The position numbers and the translations under genes are program-made. A stretch of 64,000 nt of DNA from CAIMMJ01 sp037131955 (GTDB lineage Bacteria > Bacteroidota > Bacteroidia > UBA4408), in assembly GCA_037131955.1 (NCBI GenBank), contig JBAXQC010000007.1, forward strand, positions 1 through 64,000, written 5' to 3'. Positions 43,238 through 52,034 of the stretch are shown here, piece by piece (position 1 is the first letter of the stretch; each line of letters begins with the position of its first letter). The notes beneath the pieces are model-generated. The model was not told the origin of the DNA. It did no database searches and worked only from the letters and a program-made list of their open reading frames with translations.

Positions 43238-43996
43238 ATGCAAGACAATGTTGTTTTATCTAGTTTAATTGAAGCCAAAAAGAAAGGGAAAAAATTACTT
43301 TTCCTGCTTATCGACCCCGATGATTTTGACGAAAAGAGGTTTGATTTTTCTTTGTTGGAACAAATTGATGTTTTGCTGGTGGGTGGCAGTTTAATTTCTA
43401 GTGGTAACCTAAATTCATGCATAAATTTTTTTAAAAGTAACATTGCCATTCCTGTAGTAATTTTTCCTGGAGCTCCCTCTCACATATCGGCAAATGCTGA
43501 TGCAATTTTATTGCTTTCGCTAATATCTGGTAGAAATGCCGACTTACTTATTGGCAACCATGTTTCTGCAGCTTTTGCACTAAAAAAATCTAACATAGAG
43601 CTTATACCAACTGGATATCTGATTGTAGATGGAGGAAAGCCCACAACTGTTTCCTATATTAGCAACACACAACCCATACCAGCAGATAAACCAATGATTG
43701 CCGCCGCTACTGCACTAGCGGGAGAGCAGTTAGGTCTTAAAGTTATTTACCTTGACGCAGGAAGTGGGGCTTGGCATTGTGTTTCTGAAAATATGATCAA
43801 ATCTGTAGAAAAAACTGTTTTGCTGCCAATAATTGTTGGAGGAGGAATAAGAACAAAAGATGATGCCATAAATAGTTGGAGAGCTGGGGCAACAGCAATA
43901 GTAGTTGGCAATGCCGCAGAAAAAAATCCTCAAATAATTGAAGAAATAAACCAAGAAAAAATTAAACTAAACTTTGAATTAACAGAAAAAATATGA
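43238..43996 (+). CDS. Geranylgeranylglyceryl/heptaprenylglyceryl phosphate synthase
   Basis: The 252-residue TIM barrel of the PcrB/GGGPS family makes a prenyl ether from glycerol-1-phosphate. Visible: LLFLLIDPDDF at the N-terminus, LLVGGSLISS, VIFPGAPSHIS, TGYLIVDGG, VIYLDAGSGA and IIVGGGIRTKDDA (phosphate loop), VVGN near the C-terminus. Many Bacteroidota have this archaeal-type enzyme; product chain length cannot be told. It follows gldH by 4 bp. Confidence 0.92.
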   Translation: MQDNVVLSSLIEAKKKGKKLLFLLIDPDDFDEKRFDFSLLEQIDVLLVGGSLISSGNLNSCINFFKSNIAIPVVIFPGAPSHISANADAILLLSLISGRNADLLIGNHVSAAFALKKSNIELIPTGYLIVDGGKPTTVSYISNTQPIPADKPMIAAATALAGEQLGLKVIYLDAGSGAWHCVSENMIKSVEKTVLLPIIVGGGIRTKDDAINSWRAGATAIVVGNAAEKNPQIIEEINQEKIKLNFELTEKI

Positions 43997-44433
43997 GCTT
44001 AGAAGAACAAATTAATGCCGACATAAAAGCCGCAATGTTGGCCAAAGAAAGTGCAAAACTAGAAGCACTAAGAGCAGTAAAATCTGCCATATTATTATTA
44101 AAAACATCTGCAGATGGCTCTGCACCTGATGCAGAACTAAAGGCTTTGCAAAAAATGGTGAAGCAAAGAAAAGAAACTGCCGAAATTTATACAAGCCAAA
44201 GCAGAGGAGATTTAGCAGAGGTGGAATTGTTTCAGGCTGCAATTATAGAGCAATATTTGCCTAAGCAATTGAGCGGAGCAGAATTAGAAGAGCAAGTAAA
44301 AGCAATTTTAGTAGCTGCAGGAGTTTCAGGTGCTGCAGAAATGGGAAAAGCCATTGGCATGGTAAACAAAGCCCTTGCCGGAAAAGCAGAAGGCAAAGCA
44401 ATTGCAGATATGGTAAAAAAACTATTGACTTAG
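43993..44433 (+). CDS. GatB/YqeY domain protein
   Basis: The 146-residue product has the YqeY fold: an N-terminal helical part (LEEQINADIKAAMLAKESAKLEALRAVKSAI) and a C-terminal tail domain (EYLPKQLSGAELEEQVKAIL, EMGKAIGMVNKALAGKAEGKAIADMVKKLL) like that of GatB, where it contacts tRNA. Free-standing YqeY is of uncertain function. The ATGA overlap couples it to the GGGPS gene. Confidence 0.9.
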   Translation: MSLEEQINADIKAAMLAKESAKLEALRAVKSAILLLKTSADGSAPDAELKALQKMVKQRKETAEIYTSQSRGDLAEVELFQAAIIEQYLPKQLSGAELEEQVKAILVAAGVSGAAEMGKAIGMVNKALAGKAEGKAIADMVKKLLT

Positions 44434-44488
44434 CCTAAAAAACAACAATTGAAATAAATAACAACAAAAAAACTAAAACTTAAAAACC

Positions 44489-44920
44489 ATGAAAAAATCA
44501 ATGAAACTAATGTTTGCTTTTGCAGCGCTATTTTTGATTGCAAACCTTTCTCAGGCTCAAAGCGTTTGGGATCAATGGCCCGAGGCCAAGACTTTTCACG
44601 AGGTAATGTCAAAAACATTTCACCCAAGTGAAGAAGGTAACCTAGAACCCATAAAAACTAGAATTGGCGAAATGGTAAAAAAAGCAGATGCTTGGATGAA
44701 CAGCAAAGCACCTGAAGCTTATAACAAGCAAAATATAAAAGATGGCTTAGCAAAACTTTCTAAAGAAACAAAAGAGTTAGAGAAAGAAATAAATTCGAAA
44801 GAAAGCGACGAAAAAATAAAAACAGAATTGGCAAAATTGCACGATGTGTTTCATGATGTGGTGGGCGCTTGCAACAACAAAGAAGAAAAACACGGTAATC
44901 ATGATGGACACGGCCATTGA
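44489..44920 (+). CDS. Periplasmic helical protein with His-rich tail, unknown function
   Basis: The 143-residue product has a signal peptide (MKLMFAFAALFLIANLSQAQ). The mature part is Lys/Glu-rich helix with little strand (HEVMSKTFHPSEEGN, LAKLSKETKELEKEINSKES) and ends in a His/Gly/Asp cluster EEKHGNHDGHGH that may bind metal. It has the size and helix pattern of a small four-helix bundle, but no heme motif. It stands alone after the yqeY unit. Confidence 0.7.
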   Translation: MKKSMKLMFAFAALFLIANLSQAQSVWDQWPEAKTFHEVMSKTFHPSEEGNLEPIKTRIGEMVKKADAWMNSKAPEAYNKQNIKDGLAKLSKETKELEKEINSKESDEKIKTELAKLHDVFHDVVGACNNKEEKHGNHDGHGH

Positions 44921-45107
44921 TTTTAAATAGAAATTAAGGAAAGCGTTGTAAGTAATCTCCTCGTTTTATTGCTATTGTATAAACGTGGCCAAAGATAAAT
45001 TTTCTCTGTTTTTAGGGCCGTTAGAGTAAGTCCTATCTGCAAACAAAGACTATTTTAGGATTTATATATCTGTACAAACTCCGTTAATAACAAAGTGTAA
45101 AAAATAA

Positions 45108-45146
45108 GAACAAAAAAAAGCCCAAATTCATTTGAATTTGGGCTTT
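45108..45146 (-). terminator. Bidirectional-looking terminator of the rpmB-rpmG-DUF4295 unit
   Basis: Perfect 13-bp stem AAAGCCCAAATTC / GAATTTGGGCTTT with an ATTT loop (45117-45146). On the minus strand it is followed by a run of Ts, 18 bp past the DUF4295 stop. The rest of 44921-45164 shows no gene. Confidence 0.85.
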
Positions 45147-45164
45147 AGCTTGCATTGAGCAAAA

Positions 45165-45317
45165 TTATTTACTCAAAAAATCTTTTACGTGATCGTTGTG
45201 AACGATTTCTTCCTTAAAAGCATAAGAACCAGTTTTAGGTGATTTTACCATTTTTATAACTTTAGTAAAATTATTTCCTTTTCCTGATTTAAGGGTAGCA
45301 ACAACTTTCTTTGCCAT
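45165..45317 (-). CDS. DUF4295 family small protein
   Basis: The 50-residue product begins MAKKVVATLKSGKGNNFTKV and ends HVKDFLSK. Lys-rich, no Cys. It is a small Bacteroidota-restricted family always seen next to rpmB-rpmG, so a ribosome-associated role is plausible but unproven. Last gene of the minus-strand ribosomal unit. Confidence 0.9.
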   Translation of the reverse strand: MAKKVVATLKSGKGNNFTKVIKMVKSPKTGSYAFKEEIVHNDHVKDFLSK

Positions 45318-45332
45318 GTTTTTACGTTTTTA

Positions 45333-45515
45333 TTATTTAATTTCTTTGTGAACTGTTACTTTTCTTAAAATTGGATTAAATTTCTTTAATTCCATTCTAT
45401 CAGGGGTATTACGTTTGTTTTTTGTAGTAATATACCTGCTTGTTCCGGGTACTCCCGAAGTTTTATGTTCGGTACACTCTAGTATAACCTGAACTCTGTT
45501 TCCTCTTTTTGCCAT
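45333..45515 (-). CDS. rpmG: 50S ribosomal protein L33, zinc-free form
   Basis: The 60-residue product (MAKRGNRVQVILECTEHKTSG ...) matches L33. The zinc form carries two CxxC pairs; here only one Cys remains (residue 14), with His/Thr at the other positions. It lies between rpmB and the DUF4295 gene, with 15-18 bp gaps. Confidence 0.97.
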   Translation of the reverse strand: MAKRGNRVQVILECTEHKTSGVPGTSRYITTKNKRNTPDRMELKKFNPILRKVTVHKEIK

Positions 45516-45533
45516 TTCTTAAATGTATTTAGA

Positions 45534-45770
45534 TTAACGTAAATGACCTTTTTCTACCGCTTGTTTAAGAACAGCAGAAATACCTTTTCTGTTAATAGTT
45601 TTTATAGCCGAAGTAGATACTTTTAAAGTAATCCACATATCATCCTCTGGGATGTAGAATTTTTTCAACTGCAAATTTGGATTGAATCTTCTCTTAGTTT
45701 TGTGGTTAGAGAAAGAAACTTTATTTCCTACAATTGCTTTTTTTCCTGTTAAGTCGCAAACACGTGCCAT
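45534..45770 (-). CDS. rpmB: 50S ribosomal protein L28, zinc-free form
   Basis: The 78-residue product begins MARVCDLTGKKAIVGNKVSFSNHKTKRRFNPNLQLKKF and ends with the L28 helix TINRKGISAVLKQA. A single Cys is left of the zinc motif. It is the first gene of the minus-strand unit, with a promoter just upstream. Confidence 0.97.
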   Translation of the reverse strand: MARVCDLTGKKAIVGNKVSFSNHKTKRRFNPNLQLKKFYIPEDDMWITLKVSTSAIKTINRKGISAVLKQAVEKGHLR

Positions 45771-45799
45771 TTATAAAAGCGTTTTAAATTTTTGGACTG

Positions 45800-45830
45800 C
45801 AAAGAAAAGAATTATTATTAGAACATACAA
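45800..45830 (-). promoter_or_regulatory. Probable promoter of rpmB-rpmG-DUF4295
   Basis: Reading the minus strand: TTG (45830-45828), 20-bp spacer, TTTCTTTG (45807-45800), 29 bp before the rpmB start. The -7 box has TT for TA but is otherwise good. Confidence 0.5.
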
Positions 45831-45973
45831 ATTTTTTTGATAATTAAATTACGTTGCTTGTATATAACTAAATCGCTGATTTTTAAATTGTTGTTATTAT
45901 AAAATTTGAATTCTGAAAATGGAACGCAAGAAATTTTAAAGTCAAAGACTTTGCAAACTCATTTTAACTTAAA

Positions 45974-46000
45974 ACAAAAAAGTCGGAATTTACTCCGACT
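45974..46000 (-). terminator. Terminator of sucD
   Basis: AGTCGGA (45981-45987) pairs with TCCGACT (45994-46000) around ATTTAC. On the minus strand the stem is followed by TTTTTTG. It lies 28 bp past the sucD stop. Confidence 0.8.
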
Positions 46001-46027
46001 CATTTGCTAAAATATTTTGAATTGAAT

Positions 46028-46909
46028 TTATGCAGTTACCAAACCTAAGGCTTTTGCCATTGTTTGACCAATAACAGCAGGAGATTCAACCACGTGAATT
46101 CCACACTCGCTCATAATTTTCATTTTTGCAGCTGCTGTATCATCGGCACCACCAACAATTGCGCCTGCATGGCCCATTCTACGTCCGGGAGGTGCTGTTT
46201 GCCCTGCAATAAAACCAACTACAGGTTTTGTTCCGTGTTCTTTTATCCATTTGGCAGCTTCTGCTTCCATTCCTCCGCCAATTTCTCCAATCATCACAAT
46301 TCCTTCGGTCTCTGGGTCGTTCATTAACAGTTCAACAGCTTCTTTTGTAGTTGTTCCAATAATTGGGTCGCCGCCAATGCCAATAGCAGTGGTAATTCCC
46401 ATGCCTTGTTTCACCACTTGGTCGGCAGCTTCGTAAGTTAGAGTTCCAGATTTAGAAACAATTCCTATTTTACCTTTTTTGAATACAAAACCAGGCATAA
46501 TTCCAACTTTGGCTTCTTCTGCTGTTATTATTCCCGGGCAATTAGGACCAATTAATCTTGCTCCACTTCCTTTTAAATATTCTTTTACGGCAATCATATC
46601 TTTTGTAGGAATGCCTTCGGTAATACAAACGATTACTTTAATTCCAGCTTCTGCAGCTTCCATAATTGCATCTGCAGCAAATGGCGGCGGAACAAATATG
46701 ATAGACACATCTGCACCTGTAGAGGTAACCGCATCTTTTACTGTATTAAAAACCGGTTTGTCTAAATGCAAGGAGCCGCCTTTTCCGGGCGTTACACCGC
46801 CAACAACTTGTGTTCCGTATTCCAGCATTTGTGTTGCATGAAAGGTTCCCTCATTACCTGTGAAACCTTGAACTATAATTTTAGAATTTTTATTTACTAA
46901 TACACTCAT
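46028..46909 (-). CDS. sucD: Succinyl-CoA ligase alpha subunit
   Basis: TCA-cycle enzyme, alpha subunit, 293 residues. N-terminal CoA-binding domain (KIIVQGFTGNEGTFHATQMLEYG) and ligase domain with the phosphohistidine segment GRRMGHAGAIVGG. sucC is not next to it, unlike in many bacteria. A single transcript with a -7 box TATTTTTG on the minus strand (plus 46927-46934) and a terminator after it. Confidence 0.98.
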   Translation of the reverse strand: MSVLVNKNSKIIVQGFTGNEGTFHATQMLEYGTQVVGGVTPGKGGSLHLDKPVFNTVKDAVTSTGADVSIIFVPPPFAADAIMEAAEAGIKVIVCITEGIPTKDMIAVKEYLKGSGARLIGPNCPGIITAEEAKVGIMPGFVFKKGKIGIVSKSGTLTYEAADQVVKQGMGITTAIGIGGDPIIGTTTKEAVELLMNDPETEGIVMIGEIGGGMEAEAAKWIKEHGTKPVVGFIAGQTAPPGRRMGHAGAIVGGADDTAAAKMKIMSECGIHVVESPAVIGQTMAKALGLVTA

Positions 46910-46926
46910 GTTTTATTTATTTGTGG

Positions 46927-46934
46927 CAAAAATA
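46927..46934 (-). promoter_or_regulatory. -7 box before sucD
   Basis: TATTTTTG on the minus strand, 17 bp before the sucD start. No TTG at 19 bp. The rest of 46910-47138 holds no gene. Confidence 0.4.
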
Positions 46935-47138
46935 CCAATTCTTTTGAGAAAAGGAATTTTATAATCGAAAGAAATACTAATAATATTGTAAGATGTTTTT
47001 AGAAACTACATTACATACAATAATGTTAACAACACTACGTTTATAAAAAACAAATCACATCGCCTAAAGGCAAAACCCTTACAAGTACTTTTATTTCGCA
47101 AAAATCTATACAATTACAATTAAGTTTTTTGGAGAATA

Positions 47139-50100
47139 ATGAAGAAAGAAAATAGAGTTTTTAGGTTGGTGTTTCTGTTTGTTTTAGTGGCAACATTTTT
47201 TGTCAAGGCTCAAAAAACCACCATATACGTTAATCCTTCGGCACAATTAAATGAAGGAATATATTTATTTGAGCAGCAAAAATTTGTGTCTGCACAAAAG
47301 GCATTGCAAGATGCCATTCCACTTTTTGCACCTTATTCCAAAGAAAGAGTAGATGCCGAGTTTTACATGGCATACTGTGCTTACGAATTGTTTAACGAGG
47401 ATACAGAGCCGCTGCTTTTAGAGTTTATTCAAAATCATCCCGAAAGCAATCGATCTAATTTGGCTATATTCTTAATTGGAAATTATTATTACAGAAACAA
47501 ACAATTAAAATTAGCATTGGCTTGGTACGAAAAAACAGAACCTGCAAAATTAAATTCAACACAAAGAGCAGAGCTCTATTTTAAAAAAGGATATTGCTAT
47601 TTTATGAAAGAGCAATACAGCAAAGCAAAACCATTGTTTGCAGAAATAAAAGACATTGAAAATACTTACGCAGCTCCTGCAACCTACTACTATTCGCACA
47701 TAGCATATCTTGAGAAAAAGTATGAAATTGCTTTAGAAGGGTTTAAAAAATTCAGTAAAAATTCTACGTTTGGTCCAATAGTTCCCTACTACATTGCTCA
47801 AATATATTTCTATCAAAAAAAATATGATTTGGTAATAGAATATGGAATTCCAATATTGGATTCAACATCAACAAAAAGAGCCCCTGAAATTTCTAGACTT
47901 ATTGGAGATTCTTATTATAAAACTGACAGATTTGAAGCAGCAATTCCTTATTTAGAAAAATATGTTGCAGGAAAAGGAAAGATGGAAAGACCAGATTTTT
48001 ACGAGTACGGCTACGTTTACTATCAATCAAAAAATTACGACAAAGGAATAGAATATTTTCAAAAAGCAATTTCCGATAAAAGCGATAGTTTGTCTCAATT
48101 GAGCTATTATCACATTGGAGATTGCTATTATAAATCCAGTAAAAAAGAATTGGCAAGAAATTCTTTTGGCACCGCTTCAAAAATGGATTTTGAATTAAAT
48201 GTAAAAGAAGATGCATTGTTTAATTATGCAAAGCTAGCGTATGAGCTGGAGTCAGATCCCTTTCATAATGCAATTACTGCGTTTAAAACATACCTCAAGT
48301 TGTATCCAAAGTCAGATAAATACGACGAAGCATTTAATTTTTTAGTAAACGCCTTTTTGCGTTCAAGAAATTATACCGAGGCACTAAATGCTCTGGATGA
48401 GATGCCAACAAAAACTTTGGCTTTGAAATTGGCTTATCAAAAATTGTCGTACTTAAAAGCAACAGAATATTTTAATAATGCTAAATACAACGATGCCATT
48501 GCTTTTTACAACAAATCTATGTTGTACGACAAAGATAAAAACCTAAAAGGGCAATCGGTGTATTGGAAAGGAGAAAGTTTTTTTCAGCTGAACGAAATTG
48601 ATTCTGCAATTTTTTGTTTCAAAGATTTTTTGTTTTCTGCAATAGCGCCAAGTTTAGATATTTATCATGTTGCAAATTATTCTTTGGCCTATTGCTACCA
48701 TTCCAGAAAACAATACGAACAAGCAAATAATTTTTTTAGAAAATTTATTGCATTAGCGCCAACAAAAGAAGGAAAAAAAATTACTGATGCAGCAATAAGA
48801 GTGGCAGATGGCTATTTTATGAACAGAGATTTTGCCGGTGCTCTAGAGTATTATACCATGGCCCAAGAATACAATAATTTTAATGTAGATTATATTTTGT
48901 ATCAAAAAGCATTGGTTTTAGGCTTGTATGGAAAGAACGACGAAAAGGTAATCACACTTACTAAATTAATAGAGCAACATCCTAAGTCATCCTATATAGA
49001 TGATGGAATTTATGAATTGGCAGAGTGTTATTTAATTAAAAATGACAATCAACAGTCATTAGAGAATTTCAATAAATTAATTAGCACATTTCCTTCCAGT
49101 GTTTTGGTAAAAAAGGCACAAATGAAGGTTGCACTTATTTATAGAAATATAGACCAAGATGATAAAGCACTGGCAGCATACCAAGAAATTGTTACAAAAT
49201 ATCCAAACTCAGCTGAGTCAAACCAAGCTTTAAATTCAATTAGAGATATTTATGTTTCCGAAGGTAGGGTAGAAGAATTTGAAAAGTTTATCTCTTCTGT
49301 TCCAACACTTAAATTCCAAAACAGCGCTATTGATTCTGCTATGTACGAATCGGCAGAACTTAAATACATGAAAGGCGATTGCGAGACTTCTTCCAAAGCA
49401 TTTGATACATATTTAAACAAATTTGAAAATGCAATTTTTGCATTAAGGGCAAACTATTTTAAAGCTGACTGCGATTATAAAAAAGGAAATTTAATTGAAG
49501 CATTAAAGGGATTTGAATTTGTTGCATCCAAACAATCCTCCAGCTATACCGAAAAATCTGTACAATTAGCGGCTTATATCAATTATAAAAATAAAGAATT
49601 GGCCAAAGCTCTTCAATATTATCAGCAATTAGAAAAAGTATCTTCTGGCCCGGTAACACTTGCCGAAAGTAATGTTGGACAAATGAGGTGTAACATTAAA
49701 TTAGGAAATTTTGATGAAGCAATTGTTGCAGCAAATAAGGTTCAGGCAGACGAAAAGAGCAGCAATGAATTAATAGCAGAAAGCTATTTAACAAAAGCAA
49801 AATCATATTTAAAATTAAGGAGAGATTCACTAGCTATAAGGGAATTAAAAAATACTATAGCTAAAACAAAAAGCGAAAAAAGTGCAGAATCAAAGTTTTT
49901 GATGGCAGAATTATATTTTAATAATGCCGATTACGAAAACTCAAAAAAGCAAGTTGATGAATTGCTTGAGCAAGATCCATCGTATGATTTTTGGGTTACA
50001 AAAGCGTACATTTTATATGCAGAAATATTTTATGCTAAAGAAGATGTTTTTAATGCAAAAGAAACATTGCAAAGTGTGATAGATAATTCAGAAAACACCG

Positions 50101-50252
50101 AACTAGTAGAATTATCAAAAAGTAAACTAAATGCAATTATAGAAGCAGAAAAAAACAAAGAAGAAAAGTATAAGCAAGATGCTTTAGAAATAAAATTTGA
50201 TACAAATTCGTTTAAAGACAATCAACTATTTGAAGATGAAAACAAGGAATAA
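47139..50252 (+). CDS. Large exported tetratricopeptide repeat protein
   Basis: The 1037-residue product has a signal peptide (LVFLFVLVATFFVKAQ) followed by roughly 20 TPR-like helical pairs spread over the whole length (for example RAELYFKKGYCYFMKEQYSKAKPLFAEI and YHIGDCYYKSSKKELARNSFGTA). No enzymatic domain. It probably scaffolds protein contacts in the periplasm. It overlaps the start of an outer-membrane barrel gene by 17 bp, so the two products probably work together. A weak GGAG lies four bases before the start. Confidence 0.88.
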   Translation: MKKENRVFRLVFLFVLVATFFVKAQKTTIYVNPSAQLNEGIYLFEQQKFVSAQKALQDAIPLFAPYSKERVDAEFYMAYCAYELFNEDTEPLLLEFIQNHPESNRSNLAIFLIGNYYYRNKQLKLALAWYEKTEPAKLNSTQRAELYFKKGYCYFMKEQYSKAKPLFAEIKDIENTYAAPATYYYSHIAYLEKKYEIALEGFKKFSKNSTFGPIVPYYIAQIYFYQKKYDLVIEYGIPILDSTSTKRAPEISRLIGDSYYKTDRFEAAIPYLEKYVAGKGKMERPDFYEYGYVYYQSKNYDKGIEYFQKAISDKSDSLSQLSYYHIGDCYYKSSKKELARNSFGTASKMDFELNVKEDALFNYAKLAYELESDPFHNAITAFKTYLKLYPKSDKYDEAFNFLVNAFLRSRNYTEALNALDEMPTKTLALKLAYQKLSYLKATEYFNNAKYNDAIAFYNKSMLYDKDKNLKGQSVYWKGESFFQLNEIDSAIFCFKDFLFSAIAPSLDIYHVANYSLAYCYHSRKQYEQANNFFRKFIALAPTKEGKKITDAAIRVADGYFMNRDFAGALEYYTMAQEYNNFNVDYILYQKALVLGLYGKNDEKVITLTKLIEQHPKSSYIDDGIYELAECYLIKNDNQQSLENFNKLISTFPSSVLVKKAQMKVALIYRNIDQDDKALAAYQEIVTKYPNSAESNQALNSIRDIYVSEGRVEEFEKFISSVPTLKFQNSAIDSAMYESAELKYMKGDCETSSKAFDTYLNKFENAIFALRANYFKADCDYKKGNLIEALKGFEFVASKQSSSYTEKSVQLAAYINYKNKELAKALQYYQQLEKVSSGPVTLAESNVGQMRCNIKLGNFDEAIVAANKVQADEKSSNELIAESYLTKAKSYLKLRRDSLAIRELKNTIAKTKSEKSAESKFLMAELYFNNADYENSKKQVDELLEQDPSYDFWVTKAYILYAEIFYAKEDVFNAKETLQSVIDNSENTELVELSKSKLNAIIEAEKNKEEKYKQDALEIKFDTNSFKDNQLFEDENKE

Positions 50253-51987
50253 AAAATATTTAAACTTGAAGTTTTTACTGCTGGTTATTTGTTTTCCTGT
50301 AATTGTTGTAGCACAAAAAAGCGAAGGAAATTTAGGTGCTGAGCAAGTAAATGTAGTTCAAGGTTACAGCCCAACAGTTGCAGAGGCAGTAAAAATTAAT
50401 GATAATCCTGTTGTAAAAGATACTGTAGCGCCTGCTCCAAGAATTAAGTATTCGTTTTTACAAACAAAAATGGAAACTAATTTTATTCCTGATACCATTA
50501 AGCCCGCAAAAATGAGAGGAGAACCATTGGCGAAATTGTATCCGGGATTACTAAAAGTTGGTTTAGGAAATTATTCTACTCCTTTTGGAGAATTGTACTT
50601 AGGTAGTTTACGTTCAAAAACATATCAAGTGGGTGTGCATGTTAAACATTTTTCTTCTAACTATACAGCAAAGAACAGAGGCGATGCAGGGTTTAGCGAT
50701 AACTTGGCAGTTGCTAATGGTAAATATTTTGTAAAAGAACACATTTTGGCTGCAGAAATTGGATACAATAGAAATGCAAATAGATTTTACGGATACACTA
50801 ATCGTTTGTTCGAAAATTATTTTGATACACTAAATAACAAGCAATTTTATCAATCGTTTAATACCACTGCAAGTGTTGAGAGTAGATTTGCAGATACAAA
50901 TTTATTACGTCACAAAGAAAAAATACATTACCGCTATACCAATGATAGATGGAGTTCCAGAGAGAATAATTTTTTAGTTTCAACAGAACTCAGTAAAAGA
51001 TATGGCAATGAAATTTACGGTGGTGCTTTGGAATGGAATCATTTTAATTATTTAATTTCACCTGAAGTAATAAGTGGTTTAACACCCATAAAGGCAGACA
51101 TCTTAAAATTAAATCCTTTTGTAAAAGTTAGAAACAAGAGGTGGAATGCCGTTTTAGGAATTAATATGTTTTACGAAGTTCAAGACCAGTTTATACATTT
51201 TTTTCCTAATGTTTTGGTTAATGCCGTGCTTTGGGAAAATGTTGCTTCGGCATATTTATCAGTGAATGGAGCAACTACTAGAAACAGTTTTTATTCTGTA
51301 TCGCAAATTAATCCATTTATAATTACACCATTAAATACATTTAATACCAATACGCCAATAGATGCATTGTTGGGTGTAAAAGGAAAAATAAGCAAAGAGC
51401 TCTCGTATAATGTTTCTGGTAATTACAAACTCATTCAAAACATGCCTTTATTTGTAAATCAAATAAATTATTTTGCTAACTATAATCAGGAAGACGCTCC
51501 AGGAAATATACCGCATGATTTTAGGTATATTTTAATTGACGACGATTGCAATTACTTTAATGTTTCAGGATTTTTGTCGTATGAATTAAACTCAAAAATA
51601 GTTGTTGATTTAAAAGGTAATTATTACAACTATAAAATGGCAACAGAGCAAAAGGCTTGGTTTAAACCTTTGTATGATATTTCTTTGGCTGCAAATTACA
51701 GATTAGAAGAAAAGTTTAATTTTAAGTTAAATGTATTTTATATTGGTCAGCAATTTGGAAAAAGAGTTTACCCAAATAGCAATTTCACTGGATTAATTCC
51801 AGATAATTTTGATGCATACAAAATCAAATCATGGGTTGACCTAAATCTGGGAGCAAACTATCAATACAATAAAAGGTTAGGGGCTTTCGTTTCTGTAAAT
51901 AATATCTTAGGAACAAGGTATCAAAGATGGTTAGATTATCCCACTCAATCGTTTAATTTTTTGATAGGAGCAACACTATCTTTTTAA
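50236..51987 (+). CDS. Outer-membrane beta-barrel protein, TonB-receptor-like
   Basis: I take the ATG at 50236 (MKTRNKKYLN...; 583 residues). An in-frame TTG at 50197 lies deeper inside the TPR gene. The signal peptide ends near VVAQ. The mature part begins GNLGAEQVNVVQGYSPTVAEAVKINDNPVV and is then a long run of amphipathic strands with many aromatic residues, ending in FLIGATLSF, a typical barrel C-terminus with terminal Phe. It lacks a full plug domain. It is coupled to the TPR gene. Confidence 0.75.
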   Translation: MKTRNKKYLNLKFLLLVICFPVIVVAQKSEGNLGAEQVNVVQGYSPTVAEAVKINDNPVVKDTVAPAPRIKYSFLQTKMETNFIPDTIKPAKMRGEPLAKLYPGLLKVGLGNYSTPFGELYLGSLRSKTYQVGVHVKHFSSNYTAKNRGDAGFSDNLAVANGKYFVKEHILAAEIGYNRNANRFYGYTNRLFENYFDTLNNKQFYQSFNTTASVESRFADTNLLRHKEKIHYRYTNDRWSSRENNFLVSTELSKRYGNEIYGGALEWNHFNYLISPEVISGLTPIKADILKLNPFVKVRNKRWNAVLGINMFYEVQDQFIHFFPNVLVNAVLWENVASAYLSVNGATTRNSFYSVSQINPFIITPLNTFNTNTPIDALLGVKGKISKELSYNVSGNYKLIQNMPLFVNQINYFANYNQEDAPGNIPHDFRYILIDDDCNYFNVSGFLSYELNSKIVVDLKGNYYNYKMATEQKAWFKPLYDISLAANYRLEEKFNFKLNVFYIGQQFGKRVYPNSNFTGLIPDNFDAYKIKSWVDLNLGANYQYNKRLGAFVSVNNILGTRYQRWLDYPTQSFNFLIGATLSF

Positions 51988-52034
51988 TTTAGTAATTGCG
52001 GATACCTTTATTTGCTAGGAACATATAATTTTAT

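Noticed and set aside
44921..45164. Possible tRNA or small RNA gene in the gap after the His-tail protein
   Set aside because: No cloverleaf could be built; the only structure is the terminator hairpin at 45117-45146.
46064..46841. Several plus-strand open frames opposite sucD
   Set aside because: They are antisense shadows of a well-conserved gene, with no family resemblance.
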